From contig CAIXZH010000033.1 in the NCBI GenBank assembly GCA_903923905.1, positions 1 through 64,000 on the forward strand: a stretch of 64,000 nt of DNA, given 5' to 3'. The position numbers and the translations under genes were made by a program. The DNA is from an uncultured Bacteroidia bacterium (GTDB taxonomy: Bacteria > Bacteroidota > Bacteroidia > Bacteroidales > Prolixibacteraceae). Shown piece by piece: positions 54,340-64,000 of the stretch. Positions within the stretch are counted from its first letter, which is position 1. Each line of letters begins with the position of its first letter. A model generated the notes under the pieces. It was not told the origin of the DNA and searched no databases. It saw nothing but the letters and a program-made list of their open reading frames with translations.

Positions 54340-55215
54340 ATGAAGTCATTTCTTATTACTTCAATTTTACTCCTTTTTTGGGCTCAATCCTTCGCACAAA
54401 AAGGTAAGGTCATCGAAAGTTTAATTTTCAAAAGTACTATTGTCAATTACCCGGTGAAGTACTCCGTTTGTCTTCCGGCAGACTACGAAACTTCCCAGCG
54501 CAGCTATCCTGTAGTTTACCTTTTACACGGATTTTCGGATGACGAAACCGGATGGATTCAGTTTGGAGAGGCTGGTGAAATTGCGGATAAAGGGATGGCT
54601 GAAGGCGCCTTTCCCGAGTGCATTCTTATCATGCCCGATGGAAAAGTGTCATGGTATATCAATAGTGCCAACGGGAAAGACCGCTGGGAAGATATGTTTA
54701 TAAAAGAGTTCATTCCGCAGATTGAAAAAGAGTACAGAATCCGGGCAAAAAAAGAATTCCGGGCAATAGGCGGACTCTCAATGGGCGGATATGGTGCACT
54801 GGGACTTTCGATGCGCAATCCCGACCTTTTTTCTTCGTGTATTGCCTTAAGCAGTGCCACTTTTTCGGATGAAGAAATCGTTCACCAGTCGGATGAACAG
54901 TATACTGCATTCTTTAAAAATATCTATGGCAATGATCTGAAAAGCGAGGCAAGATTGACGACGACCTGGAATGCGAACAATCCGCTTCACCTGATCAATT
55001 CGGTTCCGGTTGAAAAGCTTAACTCCATCCGTTTTTATATCGATTGTGGCGATGATGATTTCTTATACAAAGGCAATTCACTGTTGCATATCCAAATGCG
55101 CGATTTGAATATCCATCATGAATACAGGGTTCGCAATGGGGGTCATTCATGGTCGTATTGGCGCACGGGATTATACGATGGGCTAAAATTCGCAGGAGAA
55201 AAATTTCGCAGGTAA
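54340..55215 (+). CDS. exported esterase (esterase D / feruloyl-esterase-like)
   Basis: A 291-residue protein with a signal peptide (LITSILLLFWAQSFAQ) and an esterase fold: VVYLLHGFSDDETGW, IGGLSMGGYGALG with nucleophile Ser147, FYIDCGDDDFLYKGN and NGGHSWSYW with the catalytic histidine. It probably hydrolyses acyl esters, perhaps on plant polysaccharides, in line with the downstream GH2 gene on the opposite strand. Confidence 0.85.
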   Translation: MKSFLITSILLLFWAQSFAQKGKVIESLIFKSTIVNYPVKYSVCLPADYETSQRSYPVVYLLHGFSDDETGWIQFGEAGEIADKGMAEGAFPECILIMPDGKVSWYINSANGKDRWEDMFIKEFIPQIEKEYRIRAKKEFRAIGGLSMGGYGALGLSMRNPDLFSSCIALSSATFSDEEIVHQSDEQYTAFFKNIYGNDLKSEARLTTTWNANNPLHLINSVPVEKLNSIRFYIDCGDDDFLYKGNSLLHIQMRDLNIHHEYRVRNGGHSWSYWRTGLYDGLKFAGEKFRR

Positions 55216-55322
55216 TCTGATAATCATTAAAGGATAGTCCTATTTTTCACAAAACTTTCCGACCAATAAACATACCCATTTAATTACCTTAATATCAACG
55301 ATATAATCAGGATGAAACACCA

Positions 55323-55346
55323 TAAGACCGGCATTTGCCGGACTCT
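55323..55346. terminator. short bidirectional hairpin between convergent genes
   Basis: CCGGCA and TGCCGG form a stem flanked by short T/A-rich runs, between the stops of the esterase and the GH2 gene. Confidence 0.45.
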
Positions 55347-58300
55347 TTATTCCTTAAGTGCAAAGGGTTTTATTCTTGAAACAAAGTTATAGACCTTTGG
55401 CAAAACACGGTATTCATTCAATACGGATACTGCCGTACAGCCTACTCCACTGGTGGCATAATCAAAATTGAAGGTTATTCCGTCGGAAATCTTCAGTTGG
55501 TAAGGATATCTGGCACGGGTAAGATGATCAGTATCATATACTTGAGCACTGAAATTGAATAACTGATCACCCGAAAAACTGACTCCGACTCCTTTTATGG
55601 TTTTAAAGGTCACCCATTGGTTATCAGTCCGGCACCCATAGTCCTGAGGTTTTAGATATGGTTCGCAGAAATCAGTGACAGTACATTGGTAAATCCCCAG
55701 TTTAGCCCCTGTTTTTCGGTCCGGATAGTTTTCAAAGGGACCACGCCCATTCCATTCAACATTCTCAAGTGTTTGGTTTAACATCCATTTCAATCCAATC
55801 CGAGGCAGCCAGGCTGGCATACTTCCATGCGGAGTAACGGTGTGTTCAATAATAATTTCCCCATCGGAATCTATTTTATAGGTAAAGGCATTTTCGAAAG
55901 CACTATGGTAGGTAGACCCCTCTGCATGATTATTCACAGCTATGACGATTTCACCTGCCTCATTTTTTAACCAGCTCAATTGATCCAGTTTAAACCGGAG
56001 CTGATTTAATCCAAGGCTAAACCAATTATTTACAGGGCCATTTCCCATCCCTGGCTGACGGTCCTTCAGCAGCGAAGCCTGAGTAGCCCAGTTATCTGTT
56101 TCATTGACCAAAGGGGCACGCCAAACACTCAATTCAGGTCCCTTTTGAATCAGATCGACACCATTGTATTTCATACTAACCAGGTTCCCTGTCTGTTGGT
56201 CGAAGGCATAAATAAAATGGACTCCTGAAATTATAATTTTCCCATTATTCTCTGTTACCTCCGGTGAGGAAATATCGGACCTTTTTTCAAGAATAGCTGG
56301 TTTAGGCCAGGTTAAATCGAGCTGGTCCCAACCGATTTCAAATCCACTCTTAGCCCAGAATTTGTCTTCTTTGGATTGAAAACTTAAAAGTAACCGGTAT
56401 GAAACCCCGGGCTTAATTTCAGGCTTTTGGAATGGAACTTCAAATTCACTTTTCTCTCCCGCTTTGAGGTTCAGATTCAGTGTTCCCTCCTGAAGAATAG
56501 CATTATCTGCATGCAATTCCCAAATACATCTCAATTCGTTCAGATTTGTAAAAGGAAAGCGGTTTGTGATTTCGACAATCCCTTTTTCACTGTTTTTCCA
56601 AACACTATGAAGAGGTTGAGCAGATTTTCTGACCTGCCAAAGTTCCGGTTTAGGCTTCCGGTCGGGCCAGACCAGGCCGTATGAGCGTGCACCAATTCCC
56701 AAACTAAAATAATCTCCTTTCACCTCTTCCTGCTCAAAATCGAGCCAAAGTTTTGACTGCATTTTCAACGCAGGTGATCCGTCCGAAAGCAACCGGTGGA
56801 TGGGAATCGGTTGATCAAAGATAGCCACACGATCAAACCGGGCATTACTCATATTATTCGAATACTCTGATCCATCGATTTCGGTACTATAACCCAACGA
56901 AACGGGAAAGGGTTTATTGGTGATACTGCCACTAAATAAACCTTGGGCGATCTTTTTCCCATCGATATAAAGCGACATCTCCTTCCCGTCACAAATTCCG
57001 GCAATATGGTGCCATTTACCAATCCAATCGTCAGGTAATAATCCATCCAAAGTAATCTTTTCTTTGTCAGTCACATAAAACTCCAGGTTTTGTTTATCTT
57101 TCTGGATAATACCAAACTGATAGTCCCCCTTGACCAGGAAAGTTCCGTTTCCATTCCATTGATTCGGATAAATCCATAAGGATAAGGTCAGTTTGTTTCC
57201 CGTAATATCCAATGCAGGATCCTGGTATGTTTCAATCCACTGATCGTGTCCGTTCAATTGGATGGCTTTGCCGAACTTCCCTTCTGCAAATACAGCGCGA
57301 CCCTTAATGGAAGTGTTGATTTGATCAGGCGATTCATCCCTGAGCAGCCTGATTTTCTCAATAATACCCGGGCTTATCCAATCCCAGATTGCACCTCCGG
57401 AGAGCCGGGGATATTTATAAATTAATGCCCAGTACTCGTCAAGGCCACCTGCTCCATTTCCTGTAGCAGCGACATATTCATCCATAAATGAAGGACGTGG
57501 ATCCTGGTTTTCTGGAACCTGAGCAATACGGGTTTCCAGTTCGTAGGGTGTTGGATAACGGGGGCCAATAATCTCCTCGCAGGGAACTTCATTTTTCCAA
57601 TCAACATCATCGGTGTTGCCACCATACATCCATAATCGTGTTGGATCCAGACGCTTTCCCTCTTTGATTACCTCGCAGATGTTTTTCCCGAATCCACTTT
57701 CATTTCCGGCACTCCAAAAGAGGATGGATGGATGGTTCCTGTCCCGGAGTACCAATTTATTAACCCTCTCAACATAAGCGCTGGTCCATTCATCCCGTTC
57801 AGAAATATATTCGGTAGCGTGGGATTCATCTCCTGTTTCATCCACTATCAATATTCCCATCTCATCAGCCAGCTCAAGATACTCTTGTACAGGTGGATAA
57901 TGTGAAGTCCGGACCAGGTTGATATTGAACATTTTCATCAGTGCAAAATCTTTCCGGATGGTTTCGGCATCCATGGCATGACCTAATGTGGGATGCTGCA
58001 TATGACTGTTCACCCCATTCAGCTTTATGGCAACACCATTGAGTAGAATTGACTGATGTTTTACTTCAACTTTTTTAAACCCGATGTGAGAGGCGATCAC
58101 CTCCATTGTTTTACCGGAAGGAGCAATTAATTCAAGTGTTAATTGGTATAGATTAGGGTATTCAGCAGACCATTTATCTGGATTCTTGACCCGGGTAGTC
58201 AGTCTAAGTTCGTGATCCTCCAGGCCAGACAGATTGATGACGTCAGAAACGATTGGCTCCTGAATGATCTGGTGGTGATTTCCATAAAGGGTTGCTTTGA

Positions 58301-59141
58301 TTCGGAACCCATTTTTTGATTCAGTCAGGTAATTTTTCAATTGAACGGTAATCGCGAGGTCCGCATCACGATATTGACCATCCAGATCAGTGGTGACGAA
58401 ATAATCACGAATATGAACAGGCGGTGTTGCCATCAGATATATATCGCGGAATATCCCCGCAAGTCTCCAGAAGTCCTGATCTTCGAGGTATGTACCGTCC
58501 GAATATTTATAGACCTGAACGGCAAGTTCGTTTTTCCCGTACTTTAAAAATGGGTTCAGGTTATATTCTGCCGGTTCGTTTGCCCCTTTATTACAACCAA
58601 CCTCTTTCCCGTTGAGCCACACAAAAGTTGCAGAGGTGGATCCATCCATTCTCAGAAATACTTTTCTCCCCTTCCACGCTTCCGGCAAATCAAACGAGGT
58701 GCGGTAGGAGCCAACAGGATTATAGTCGCGGGGAATATGGGGCGGATTAACCTTAAATGGCTGGGATACATTCCTGAACATTGGATCGCCATATCCCTGC
58801 ATTTCCCAGTTCCCCGGAACCTTTATACTTCCCCATTGATGATCATCATATTGGATTTTGTAAAAATCAGAGGGTGAAGATTTTGGATTTTCAGAGAAAT
58901 TAAATTTCCAAATCCCATTCAACGAGAGATATCCTTGTGAAACATCCTTTACATTTGCAAGGGCCTTTTTCAGATTATCAAAAGGCACCAAAGGTACATG
59001 ACCTGGTTCCTGATTCATCTCCAGCACTGCAGGATTTTCTATAAATTGGTAGACATCTGCAGGAAACCTGAATTGTGAAGAACAGATTCCGGAACTGAAT
59101 AAAAATAAAATGGTAAATAAAGACGAATACAGATTTCTCAT
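55347..59141 (-). CDS. GH2 beta-galactosidase with inserted LamG-like domain
   Basis: A 1264-residue exported enzyme. Order: signal peptide; GH2 sugar-binding domain (SLNGIWKFNFSENP, NPVGSYRTSFDLPEAW); Ig-like domain; TIM barrel with acid/base in SAGNESGFG (Glu481) and nucleophile in FMDEYVAATGNGAGG (Glu555); then a LamG/concanavalin-like domain at about 614-797; then the rest of the barrel (SYGLVWPDRKPKPELWQV) and beta-gal small-chain domain. It cleaves terminal beta-galactosides. The LamG insertion lies inside the barrel end. Confidence 0.92.
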   Translation of the reverse strand: MRNLYSSLFTILFLFSSGICSSQFRFPADVYQFIENPAVLEMNQEPGHVPLVPFDNLKKALANVKDVSQGYLSLNGIWKFNFSENPKSSPSDFYKIQYDDHQWGSIKVPGNWEMQGYGDPMFRNVSQPFKVNPPHIPRDYNPVGSYRTSFDLPEAWKGRKVFLRMDGSTSATFVWLNGKEVGCNKGANEPAEYNLNPFLKYGKNELAVQVYKYSDGTYLEDQDFWRLAGIFRDIYLMATPPVHIRDYFVTTDLDGQYRDADLAITVQLKNYLTESKNGFRIKATLYGNHHQIIQEPIVSDVINLSGLEDHELRLTTRVKNPDKWSAEYPNLYQLTLELIAPSGKTMEVIASHIGFKKVEVKHQSILLNGVAIKLNGVNSHMQHPTLGHAMDAETIRKDFALMKMFNINLVRTSHYPPVQEYLELADEMGILIVDETGDESHATEYISERDEWTSAYVERVNKLVLRDRNHPSILFWSAGNESGFGKNICEVIKEGKRLDPTRLWMYGGNTDDVDWKNEVPCEEIIGPRYPTPYELETRIAQVPENQDPRPSFMDEYVAATGNGAGGLDEYWALIYKYPRLSGGAIWDWISPGIIEKIRLLRDESPDQINTSIKGRAVFAEGKFGKAIQLNGHDQWIETYQDPALDITGNKLTLSLWIYPNQWNGNGTFLVKGDYQFGIIQKDKQNLEFYVTDKEKITLDGLLPDDWIGKWHHIAGICDGKEMSLYIDGKKIAQGLFSGSITNKPFPVSLGYSTEIDGSEYSNNMSNARFDRVAIFDQPIPIHRLLSDGSPALKMQSKLWLDFEQEEVKGDYFSLGIGARSYGLVWPDRKPKPELWQVRKSAQPLHSVWKNSEKGIVEITNRFPFTNLNELRCIWELHADNAILQEGTLNLNLKAGEKSEFEVPFQKPEIKPGVSYRLLLSFQSKEDKFWAKSGFEIGWDQLDLTWPKPAILEKRSDISSPEVTENNGKIIISGVHFIYAFDQQTGNLVSMKYNGVDLIQKGPELSVWRAPLVNETDNWATQASLLKDRQPGMGNGPVNNWFSLGLNQLRFKLDQLSWLKNEAGEIVIAVNNHAEGSTYHSAFENAFTYKIDSDGEIIIEHTVTPHGSMPAWLPRIGLKWMLNQTLENVEWNGRGPFENYPDRKTGAKLGIYQCTVTDFCEPYLKPQDYGCRTDNQWVTFKTIKGVGVSFSGDQLFNFSAQVYDTDHLTRARYPYQLKISDGITFNFDYATSGVGCTAVSVLNEYRVLPKVYNFVSRIKPFALKE

Positions 59142-59172
59142 AATAAGATTAATTTGGCAATCCATTTACAGG

Positions 59173-59180
59173 CAAAGATA
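59173..59180 (-). promoter_or_regulatory. putative -7 box of the GH2 gene
   Basis: TATCTTTG on the minus strand, 31 bases before the GH2 ATG, matches the Bacteroidota -7 consensus. No clear -33 element. Confidence 0.45.
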
Positions 59181-59245
59181 GATGATTATAATACTAACTT
59201 TACAGGCAATCATAGTATTTGGATGACCAATATTCAGGTAATAAA

Positions 59246-60016
59246 ATGAATGGTGAACATTTCAAACAGATTAAGGAGGTTGAGGAGATGCTGCTTGATG
59301 TTGGCACCTTGCTCATGAGTAATGGAGCAAGTACCGGAAGGGTACGCACAACAGTAAGCCGAATAGCTGAAGCCCTGGGTTATGAGGTTGAGCTGATGAT
59401 TGCAAGTCGGTCATTGATGCTGACGGTGACCGAAGAGAGTGGTGCCGCATATACCAGCAGTGTCAGACGAACCTCTTCGCACGGAGTAAATTTTAAATTA
59501 GTATCCGGGATCAGCAGGTTAAGTTGGCGGGTAATTGAAGATAAACTAACTGTTGATCAGATTAATGAGGATATTAAACGATTAACTTCACTGCCTCATT
59601 ACCCGCGGCTGGTAGTCTTGTCTTTGGTGGCTCTTGCAGGTGCTTCATTTTGCCGTCTGTTTGGAGGTCATGCACCTGAAATGAGCGTAGCTTTTATTGC
59701 CACCTTTTTCGGTCTTTTTATTCGACAGGAAGCGGTCAGATACCGGTTCAATCCCTATCTGGCGATTGCATTTGCCTCTTTTGGGGCCTCAATGATCTCA
59801 GGATTTTCTGTCAGATTGGGTATTGGATCCACTCCTGACGTGGCACTGGCCACTTCTGTACTGTTTCTTATACCCGGGGTTCCACTTATTAACTCCCTCA
59901 CCGATCTGATCGACGGAAACACGTTAAATGGTATTGTAAGGGGAGTAAACGGATTAATTATAGCCTTTGCCATCGCACTCGGGCTGATGTTTGCAATGCA
60001 GGTTTACGGAATCTGA
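59246..60016 (+). CDS. threonine/serine exporter, N-terminal (ThrE/DUF1212) subunit
   Basis: A 256-residue membrane protein. The cytoplasmic amphipathic region EMLLDVGTLLMSNGASTGRV and about five TM segments (ASMISGFSVRLGIGS, VLFLIPGVPLINSLTDLIDG) match the first half of ThrE. Its partner is the next gene. The start at 59246 (ATG) is preferred to an upstream TTG. The pair should export threonine and serine with protons. Confidence 0.85.
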   Translation: MNGEHFKQIKEVEEMLLDVGTLLMSNGASTGRVRTTVSRIAEALGYEVELMIASRSLMLTVTEESGAAYTSSVRRTSSHGVNFKLVSGISRLSWRVIEDKLTVDQINEDIKRLTSLPHYPRLVVLSLVALAGASFCRLFGGHAPEMSVAFIATFFGLFIRQEAVRYRFNPYLAIAFASFGASMISGFSVRLGIGSTPDVALATSVLFLIPGVPLINSLTDLIDGNTLNGIVRGVNGLIIAFAIALGLMFAMQVYGI

Positions 60017-60078
60017 ATTGCACAAATATCATCTGGCAACTGGCAGCCGGGGATTAAATTTTAATATAGCAATGATTT

Positions 60079-60597
60079 ATGGCATTGGAAATTTTATCAA
60101 TTTTGGAAAAAGGAATCTGGTTTGGATTTGCCGCCCTCGGATTTGCGGTACTCTTTAACGTCCCTCAAAGGACCTTGTTTATCATTTGGCTTATGGGGGC
60201 TGCAGGCGGAATTACCAAGCTTATTCTGATGCATTTTAATACCGATATTGTCATTTCTTCCTTTGCCGGTGCCACATTGGTAGGAATCCTGAGCGTTTAT
60301 GCGGCACATAATAAGCATGCACCACCGCTGGTATTTTCTATCCCTGCTGTTATACCAATGGTCCCTGGTGCCTTTGCCTACCGGATGATGCTCGGATTAT
60401 TGAAATTATCTGTAACAGCAGTTACCAGTGAAAGCTATTCCCAGACTTTGGCCGAGACGGCGAGTAACGGACTTAAAACCCTTTTTGTTTTAATGGCTCT
60501 TGCTGTTGGTGTAGCAATTCCTATGTTGATTTCACGAAAAGAGACGATAAAAAAAATCAGACCTAAATCTGATGATCAGGATCCAGGGGATAATTAA
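60079..60597 (+). CDS. threonine/serine exporter, C-terminal (DUF3815) subunit
   Basis: A 172-residue membrane protein with five TM segments and VFSIPAVIPMVPGAFAYR, the second half of ThrE. Split in two genes here, separated by 62 bases; the single-chain form is found in Corynebacterium. Confidence 0.85.
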   Translation: MALEILSILEKGIWFGFAALGFAVLFNVPQRTLFIIWLMGAAGGITKLILMHFNTDIVISSFAGATLVGILSVYAAHNKHAPPLVFSIPAVIPMVPGAFAYRMMLGLLKLSVTAVTSESYSQTLAETASNGLKTLFVLMALAVGVAIPMLISRKETIKKIRPKSDDQDPGDN

Positions 60598-60687
60598 TCG
60601 CCGGAAAATTAGTTTTTCTCATTTGCTCAGCAATAACTCCCGGAATAGGTCATTCTGAAGCAAAGATTCACTTTTCACAGATTTTAC

Positions 60688-60695
60688 TAACTTTG
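60688..60695 (+). promoter_or_regulatory. putative -7 box of purB
   Basis: TAACTTTG, 26 bases before the purB ATG, matches TAnnTTTG. No clear -33 TTTG. Confidence 0.4.
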
Positions 60696-60720
60696 CGCCG
60701 AACAGAATAAGTTATATAAA

Positions 60721-62070
60721 ATGGAATTACAGATCCTGACTGCCATCTCTCCCATCGATGGCAGATACCGTAACAAAGTAGAAGAACTCGGTGACTATTT
60801 TTCGGAATTTGCGCTTATAAAATACCGTGTATATGTTGAAATTGAGTATTTTATTGCCCTGGTTGACCTTCCCCTGCCTCAACTGAACAATTTTAATCCT
60901 GAATTGAAAGCTTCGCTGCGTAAGATTTACGATTCGTTCAGCCTGAATGATGCGCGCAGAATTAAGGAGATCGAAAAAGTGACAAATCATGATGTCAAGG
61001 CGGTTGAATATTTCATCAAGGAGCAATTTGACCTGTTGGATCTGGGAGCGTTTAAAGAGTTTATCCATTTCGGACTGACCTCACAGGACATCAATAATAC
61101 AGCTGTCCCTTGTTCGCTTCGCGATGCAATCCAGAATGTCTATATCCCTCTGATTGATGAATTAACCGCTAAGCTCGAAGGGATGGCCTTCGCATGGGAA
61201 GACGTATCCATGCTTGCCAAAACGCACGGACAGCCCGCCTCTCCTACCCGACTGGGTAAGGAGATCAAAGTATTCATTGAAAGACTTAACGTGCAGGTTG
61301 AACTGTTGAAGGGGATTCCCTGTTATGCCAAATTTGGAGGGGCAACCGGGAATTTTAATGCCCACCATGTAGCCTATCCATCGATCGACTGGGTAGAGTT
61401 CGCCAATAATTTTGTCCGCGATGCCCTTCAACTGGAGCGCTCACAAGCCACAACCCAGATTGCCCATTATGATAATTATGGCGCAATTTTCGATAATATG
61501 AAGCGAATCAATACGATACTGATTGATTTTGACCGCGATTTCTGGACCTATATCTCTATGAACTATTTCAAACAGCAAATCAAGCATGGAGAGGTTGGTT
61601 CATCCGCAATGCCCCATAAAATCAATCCGATTGACTTTGAAAATTCTGAAGGAAACCTGGGAATTGCCAATGCCATATTTGAACATCTTTCGGCTAAATT
61701 GCCGGTTTCACGTTTGCAGCGTGACCTGACTGACTCAACCGTACTCCGTAATATTGGAGTGCCCATTGCACATACCATTCTGGCGATTAAATCAACGTTA
61801 AAGGGGTTAGGTAAACTACTACTCAACAATGAGGTAATCGATCGTGATCTCGAAGATAACTGGGCAGTAGTTGCTGAAGCTATTCAAACTATTCTTCGTC
61901 GTGAGGCTTATCCCAATCCATATGAAGCCTTGAAAGACCTGACCCGTGTGAACCGCAAGATAGACCGGGAAGTGATTCATGAGTTCATTGACCAACTGGC
62001 TGTCAGCGAGGCAATCAAGAAAGAGCTCAGACAAATAACCCCCCATAACTATACCGGAGTCTATATTTGA
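60721..62070 (+). CDS. purB: adenylosuccinate lyase
   Basis: A 449-residue lyase of the fumarase/aspartase superfamily. LTAISPIDGRY is the PurB N terminus; TSQDINNTA, KTHGQPASPTRLGKE and the signature GSSAMPHKINPIDFENSE follow. It removes fumarate from SAICAR and adenylosuccinate in purine synthesis. Confidence 0.95.
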   Translation: MELQILTAISPIDGRYRNKVEELGDYFSEFALIKYRVYVEIEYFIALVDLPLPQLNNFNPELKASLRKIYDSFSLNDARRIKEIEKVTNHDVKAVEYFIKEQFDLLDLGAFKEFIHFGLTSQDINNTAVPCSLRDAIQNVYIPLIDELTAKLEGMAFAWEDVSMLAKTHGQPASPTRLGKEIKVFIERLNVQVELLKGIPCYAKFGGATGNFNAHHVAYPSIDWVEFANNFVRDALQLERSQATTQIAHYDNYGAIFDNMKRINTILIDFDRDFWTYISMNYFKQQIKHGEVGSSAMPHKINPIDFENSEGNLGIANAIFEHLSAKLPVSRLQRDLTDSTVLRNIGVPIAHTILAIKSTLKGLGKLLLNNEVIDRDLEDNWAVVAEAIQTILRREAYPNPYEALKDLTRVNRKIDREVIHEFIDQLAVSEAIKKELRQITPHNYTGVYI

Positions 62071-62130
62071 TTAAGTATAGGTTATAAGTATTGAAAATCA
62101 GAATTATCCATAATTAATTATCAGATAGAT

Positions 62131-62180
62131 GACCCTTGAGCACGTTTTTCTGCATTACGTCATCAACAAGGGTCTATTTT
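62131..62180 (+). terminator. putative terminator after purB
   Basis: GACCCTTG (62131-62138) pairs with CAAGGGTC (62167-62174), followed by TATTTTT. The loop is long, so it may be weak. Confidence 0.45.
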
Positions 62181-62219
62181 TCGAAAATCTTTGGTTACGC
62201 ATTTAACACGTATCATCTC

Positions 62220-64000
62220 ATGAAAGGGCTCTACCTTCTTTTAAAGCGATTTGTGAAACCATATAAATTTTATATTGTCGGGGCTTTTGTATTTAACCTG
62301 CTCGGTGCACTTTTTGGGGCATTTCAGTTTGCAGCTCTGGAACCGGTTCTCGGGATTTTGTTCGGCACCCATAAATTGGTCGAACATTCTGCTCCGTGGG
62401 GCATGAGCATTGAAAGCATAAAGAATAATATCATGTACCAGCTAAGCAATATCATTGTCAAATTTGGTAATGAAAAAGCACTTATATATATCGGTGTATT
62501 TTTGGTAATTATGGTTTTCTTTAAGGTTTTATTCACGTATCTTGCCTTGTATGTTCTGGTTCCATTACGAAACGGAGTTGTACGCGATATACGGAATCAA
62601 ATCTACCTGAAAATACTGGAGTTACCTATCGGCTTTTTCTCGGAAGAGCGTAAAGGGGATATTATTGCCCGGATGACTGGCGATGTGCAGGAGATCGACA
62701 ATTCAATCATGAGTTCGCTGGAAATGCTGCTCAAAGATCCGCTGCTAATCATTGTATCACTTGGTGCAATGATTTATATGTCCTGGTCACTGACCTTGTT
62801 CGTTTTCCTGCTCCTCCCGGTTGTCGGTTATTTAATCGGGAAAGTGGGTAAAAGCCTTAAAAAGCCTTCAATGCACGGACAAAACAAAATGGGTGAATTA
62901 CTTTCCACGATTGAGGAATCACTAACCGGACTGCGAATCATCAAAGCTTTTAATGCAGAGAAGAAAGTTAAAGAGCACTTCAAAAAACAGAATACCGAAT
63001 ATTACAATATTATGAACGGGCTGATGTGGCGCAGATACCTCGCCCACCCGATGAGCGAATTTCTTGGAACAGTGGTTATTGTGATCGTATTATGGTATGG
63101 AGGAAGACTTGTCCTACGCAATAACAGTACTTTACAGCCACAGGATTTTATCACTTACCTGGTCTTCTTTTACAGCATAATTAATCCCGCAAAATCTTTT
63201 ACTACAGCCTTTTATGCCATTCAAAAAGGACTTGCATCCATGGACCGGATAGATATGGTAATGCTGGCTGAGAATAATATAATCGACAAGGAAAATCCGA
63301 TATCAGTCAGGACGTTTAAAGCGCAGATCGAATACAAAGATGTTACTTTCAGGTACCTTGAGGATGATGTACTGAGGAAGGTAAATTTGACTATTCCAAT
63401 CGGGAAAACGATTGCTTTAGTTGGCCAGTCAGGTTCCGGAAAGTCTACCTTTGTAGATTTGCTTCCACGGTTTTATGATGTCAGTGAGGGTCAGATTCTG
63501 GTTGATGGCATAGATATCCGTGATTATAAGATCGCCAATCTGCGCGGACTCATGGGAAATGTGAACCAGGACCCTATACTTTTCAATGATACTTTTTTCA
63601 ATAACATCTCCTTTGGGGTAGAGAATGCTACTTTGGAACAGGTAGAGTCAGCTGCCAGGGTGGCCAATGCACATGATTTTATCATTGCTACCCCCGAGGG
63701 TTATGAATCGAATATAGGTGATCGTGGCGGAAAGTTATCCGGGGGTCAGCGGCAGCGTGTCTCCATAGCCCGGGCAGTTCTTAAAAATCCCCCTATTTTA
63801 ATCCTCGATGAGGCAACCTCTGCTCTGGATACCGAATCGGAAAAACTGGTCCAGGAAGCACTTGAAAACCTCATGAAAAACCGTACATCTATTGTTATTG
63901 CACACCGGCTCTCCACAATAAAAAATGCCGATCTGATTTGCGTTTTTCATGAAGGTGAGATTGTTGAGCGGGGAAATCACGATGAATTACTTGCGCTCGA
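62220..64000 (+). CDS. MsbA-like ABC exporter, truncated by window end
   Basis: A half-transporter with fused TM and ATPase domains, at least 593 residues in this window and open at the right edge. It starts MKGLYLLLKRFVKPYKFYIVG with about six TM segments, then an NBD with Walker A GQSGSGKST, signature LSGGQRQRVSIARAVL, Walker B ILILDEATSALD and switch HRLST. It resembles the lipid A / lipid-linked exporter MsbA. The stop codon lies beyond the window. Confidence 0.9.
   Translation, partial: MKGLYLLLKRFVKPYKFYIVGAFVFNLLGALFGAFQFAALEPVLGILFGTHKLVEHSAPWGMSIESIKNNIMYQLSNIIVKFGNEKALIYIGVFLVIMVFFKVLFTYLALYVLVPLRNGVVRDIRNQIYLKILELPIGFFSEERKGDIIARMTGDVQEIDNSIMSSLEMLLKDPLLIIVSLGAMIYMSWSLTLFVFLLLPVVGYLIGKVGKSLKKPSMHGQNKMGELLSTIEESLTGLRIIKAFNAEKKVKEHFKKQNTEYYNIMNGLMWRRYLAHPMSEFLGTVVIVIVLWYGGRLVLRNNSTLQPQDFITYLVFFYSIINPAKSFTTAFYAIQKGLASMDRIDMVMLAENNIIDKENPISVRTFKAQIEYKDVTFRYLEDDVLRKVNLTIPIGKTIALVGQSGSGKSTFVDLLPRFYDVSEGQILVDGIDIRDYKIANLRGLMGNVNQDPILFNDTFFNNISFGVENATLEQVESAARVANAHDFIIATPEGYESNIGDRGGKLSGGQRQRVSIARAVLKNPPILILDEATSALDTESEKLVQEALENLMKNRTSIVIAHRLSTIKNADLICVFHEGEIVERGNHDELLAL

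Overview
This window looks like chromosomal DNA from a member of the Bacteroidota, probably the Bacteroidales/Marinilabiliales side of the phylum. The evidence is several promoter-like boxes of the Bacteroidota form TAnnTTTG, alanine-rich extended ribosomal protein S16, DUF4136 and GIN-domain (DUF2807) envelope proteins, paired rhomboids beside mutL, a UMF1-type MFS protein and a LamG-containing GH2 beta-galactosidase. No rRNA, phage, insertion sequence or CRISPR array was seen. One tRNA gene is present: tRNA-Leu with anticodon GAG.

Layout. 0-7 kb: an L,D-transpeptidase, an oxidoreductase gene fragment, a DUF4136 lipoprotein, lysA, a glycosyltransferase overlapping the tsaC/Sua5 gene, a GIN-domain protein, and rpsP and rimM separated by a strong terminator. 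7-18 kb: two tandem paralogous lipoproteins of unknown function, dnaE, trxA, an EEP-family hydrolase, two rhomboid proteases and mutL. 18-20.2 kb: a decay zone with a frameshifted AbiEii-type toxin gene and its DUF6922 partner, a small antitoxin-like gene beside a VapC/PIN toxin gene reduced to its two ends, and a lipoprotein gene carrying a frameshift and a stop. 20.4-33.7 kb: mostly housekeeping genes (comM/yifB, ppa, a nucleoside-type permease, folA, thyA, a bifunctional nuclease, an NYN protein, an sdpR-sdpI pair, hydrolases, a DUF898 protein, UMF1 MFS, apbE).

33.9-45.2 kb is an envelope-transport region. On the minus strand a TetR-TolC-HlyD-ABC2 permease-ABC2 permease operon has no ATPase gene. 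On the plus strand a divergent cassette encodes an outer-membrane barrel, a LolD/MacB-type ATPase, two FtsX-type permeases and a LolA-like protein. A perfect 8+8 bp inverted repeat next to tetR is a likely operator. The LolA-like gene is preceded by five 8-bp repeats that each carry ATG; four form two-codon ORFs with overlapping stop/start.

45.3-50.2 kb is the most coherent metabolic unit: a GntR/UTRA regulator with a 26-bp perfect palindrome upstream, deoxyribose-phosphate aldolase, and a gluconate-2-dehydrogenase-like pair (subunit 3 plus GMC flavoprotein) ending in a nine-heme c-type cytochrome. It suggests exported sugar oxidation coupled to a multiheme electron carrier, together with cytoplasmic deoxysugar-phosphate cleavage. 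The rest holds DUF362, tRNA-Leu, an LMW phosphatase, a dihydroorotate-dehydrogenase-like protein, an esterase, the GH2 enzyme, a split ThrE exporter, purB and the start of an MsbA-like ABC exporter cut by the window edge.

The least explained signals are a structured dispersed repeat of about 135 bp found in two intergenic regions in opposite orientation, the tandem mini-ORF leader, and the cluster of broken toxin-antitoxin genes.
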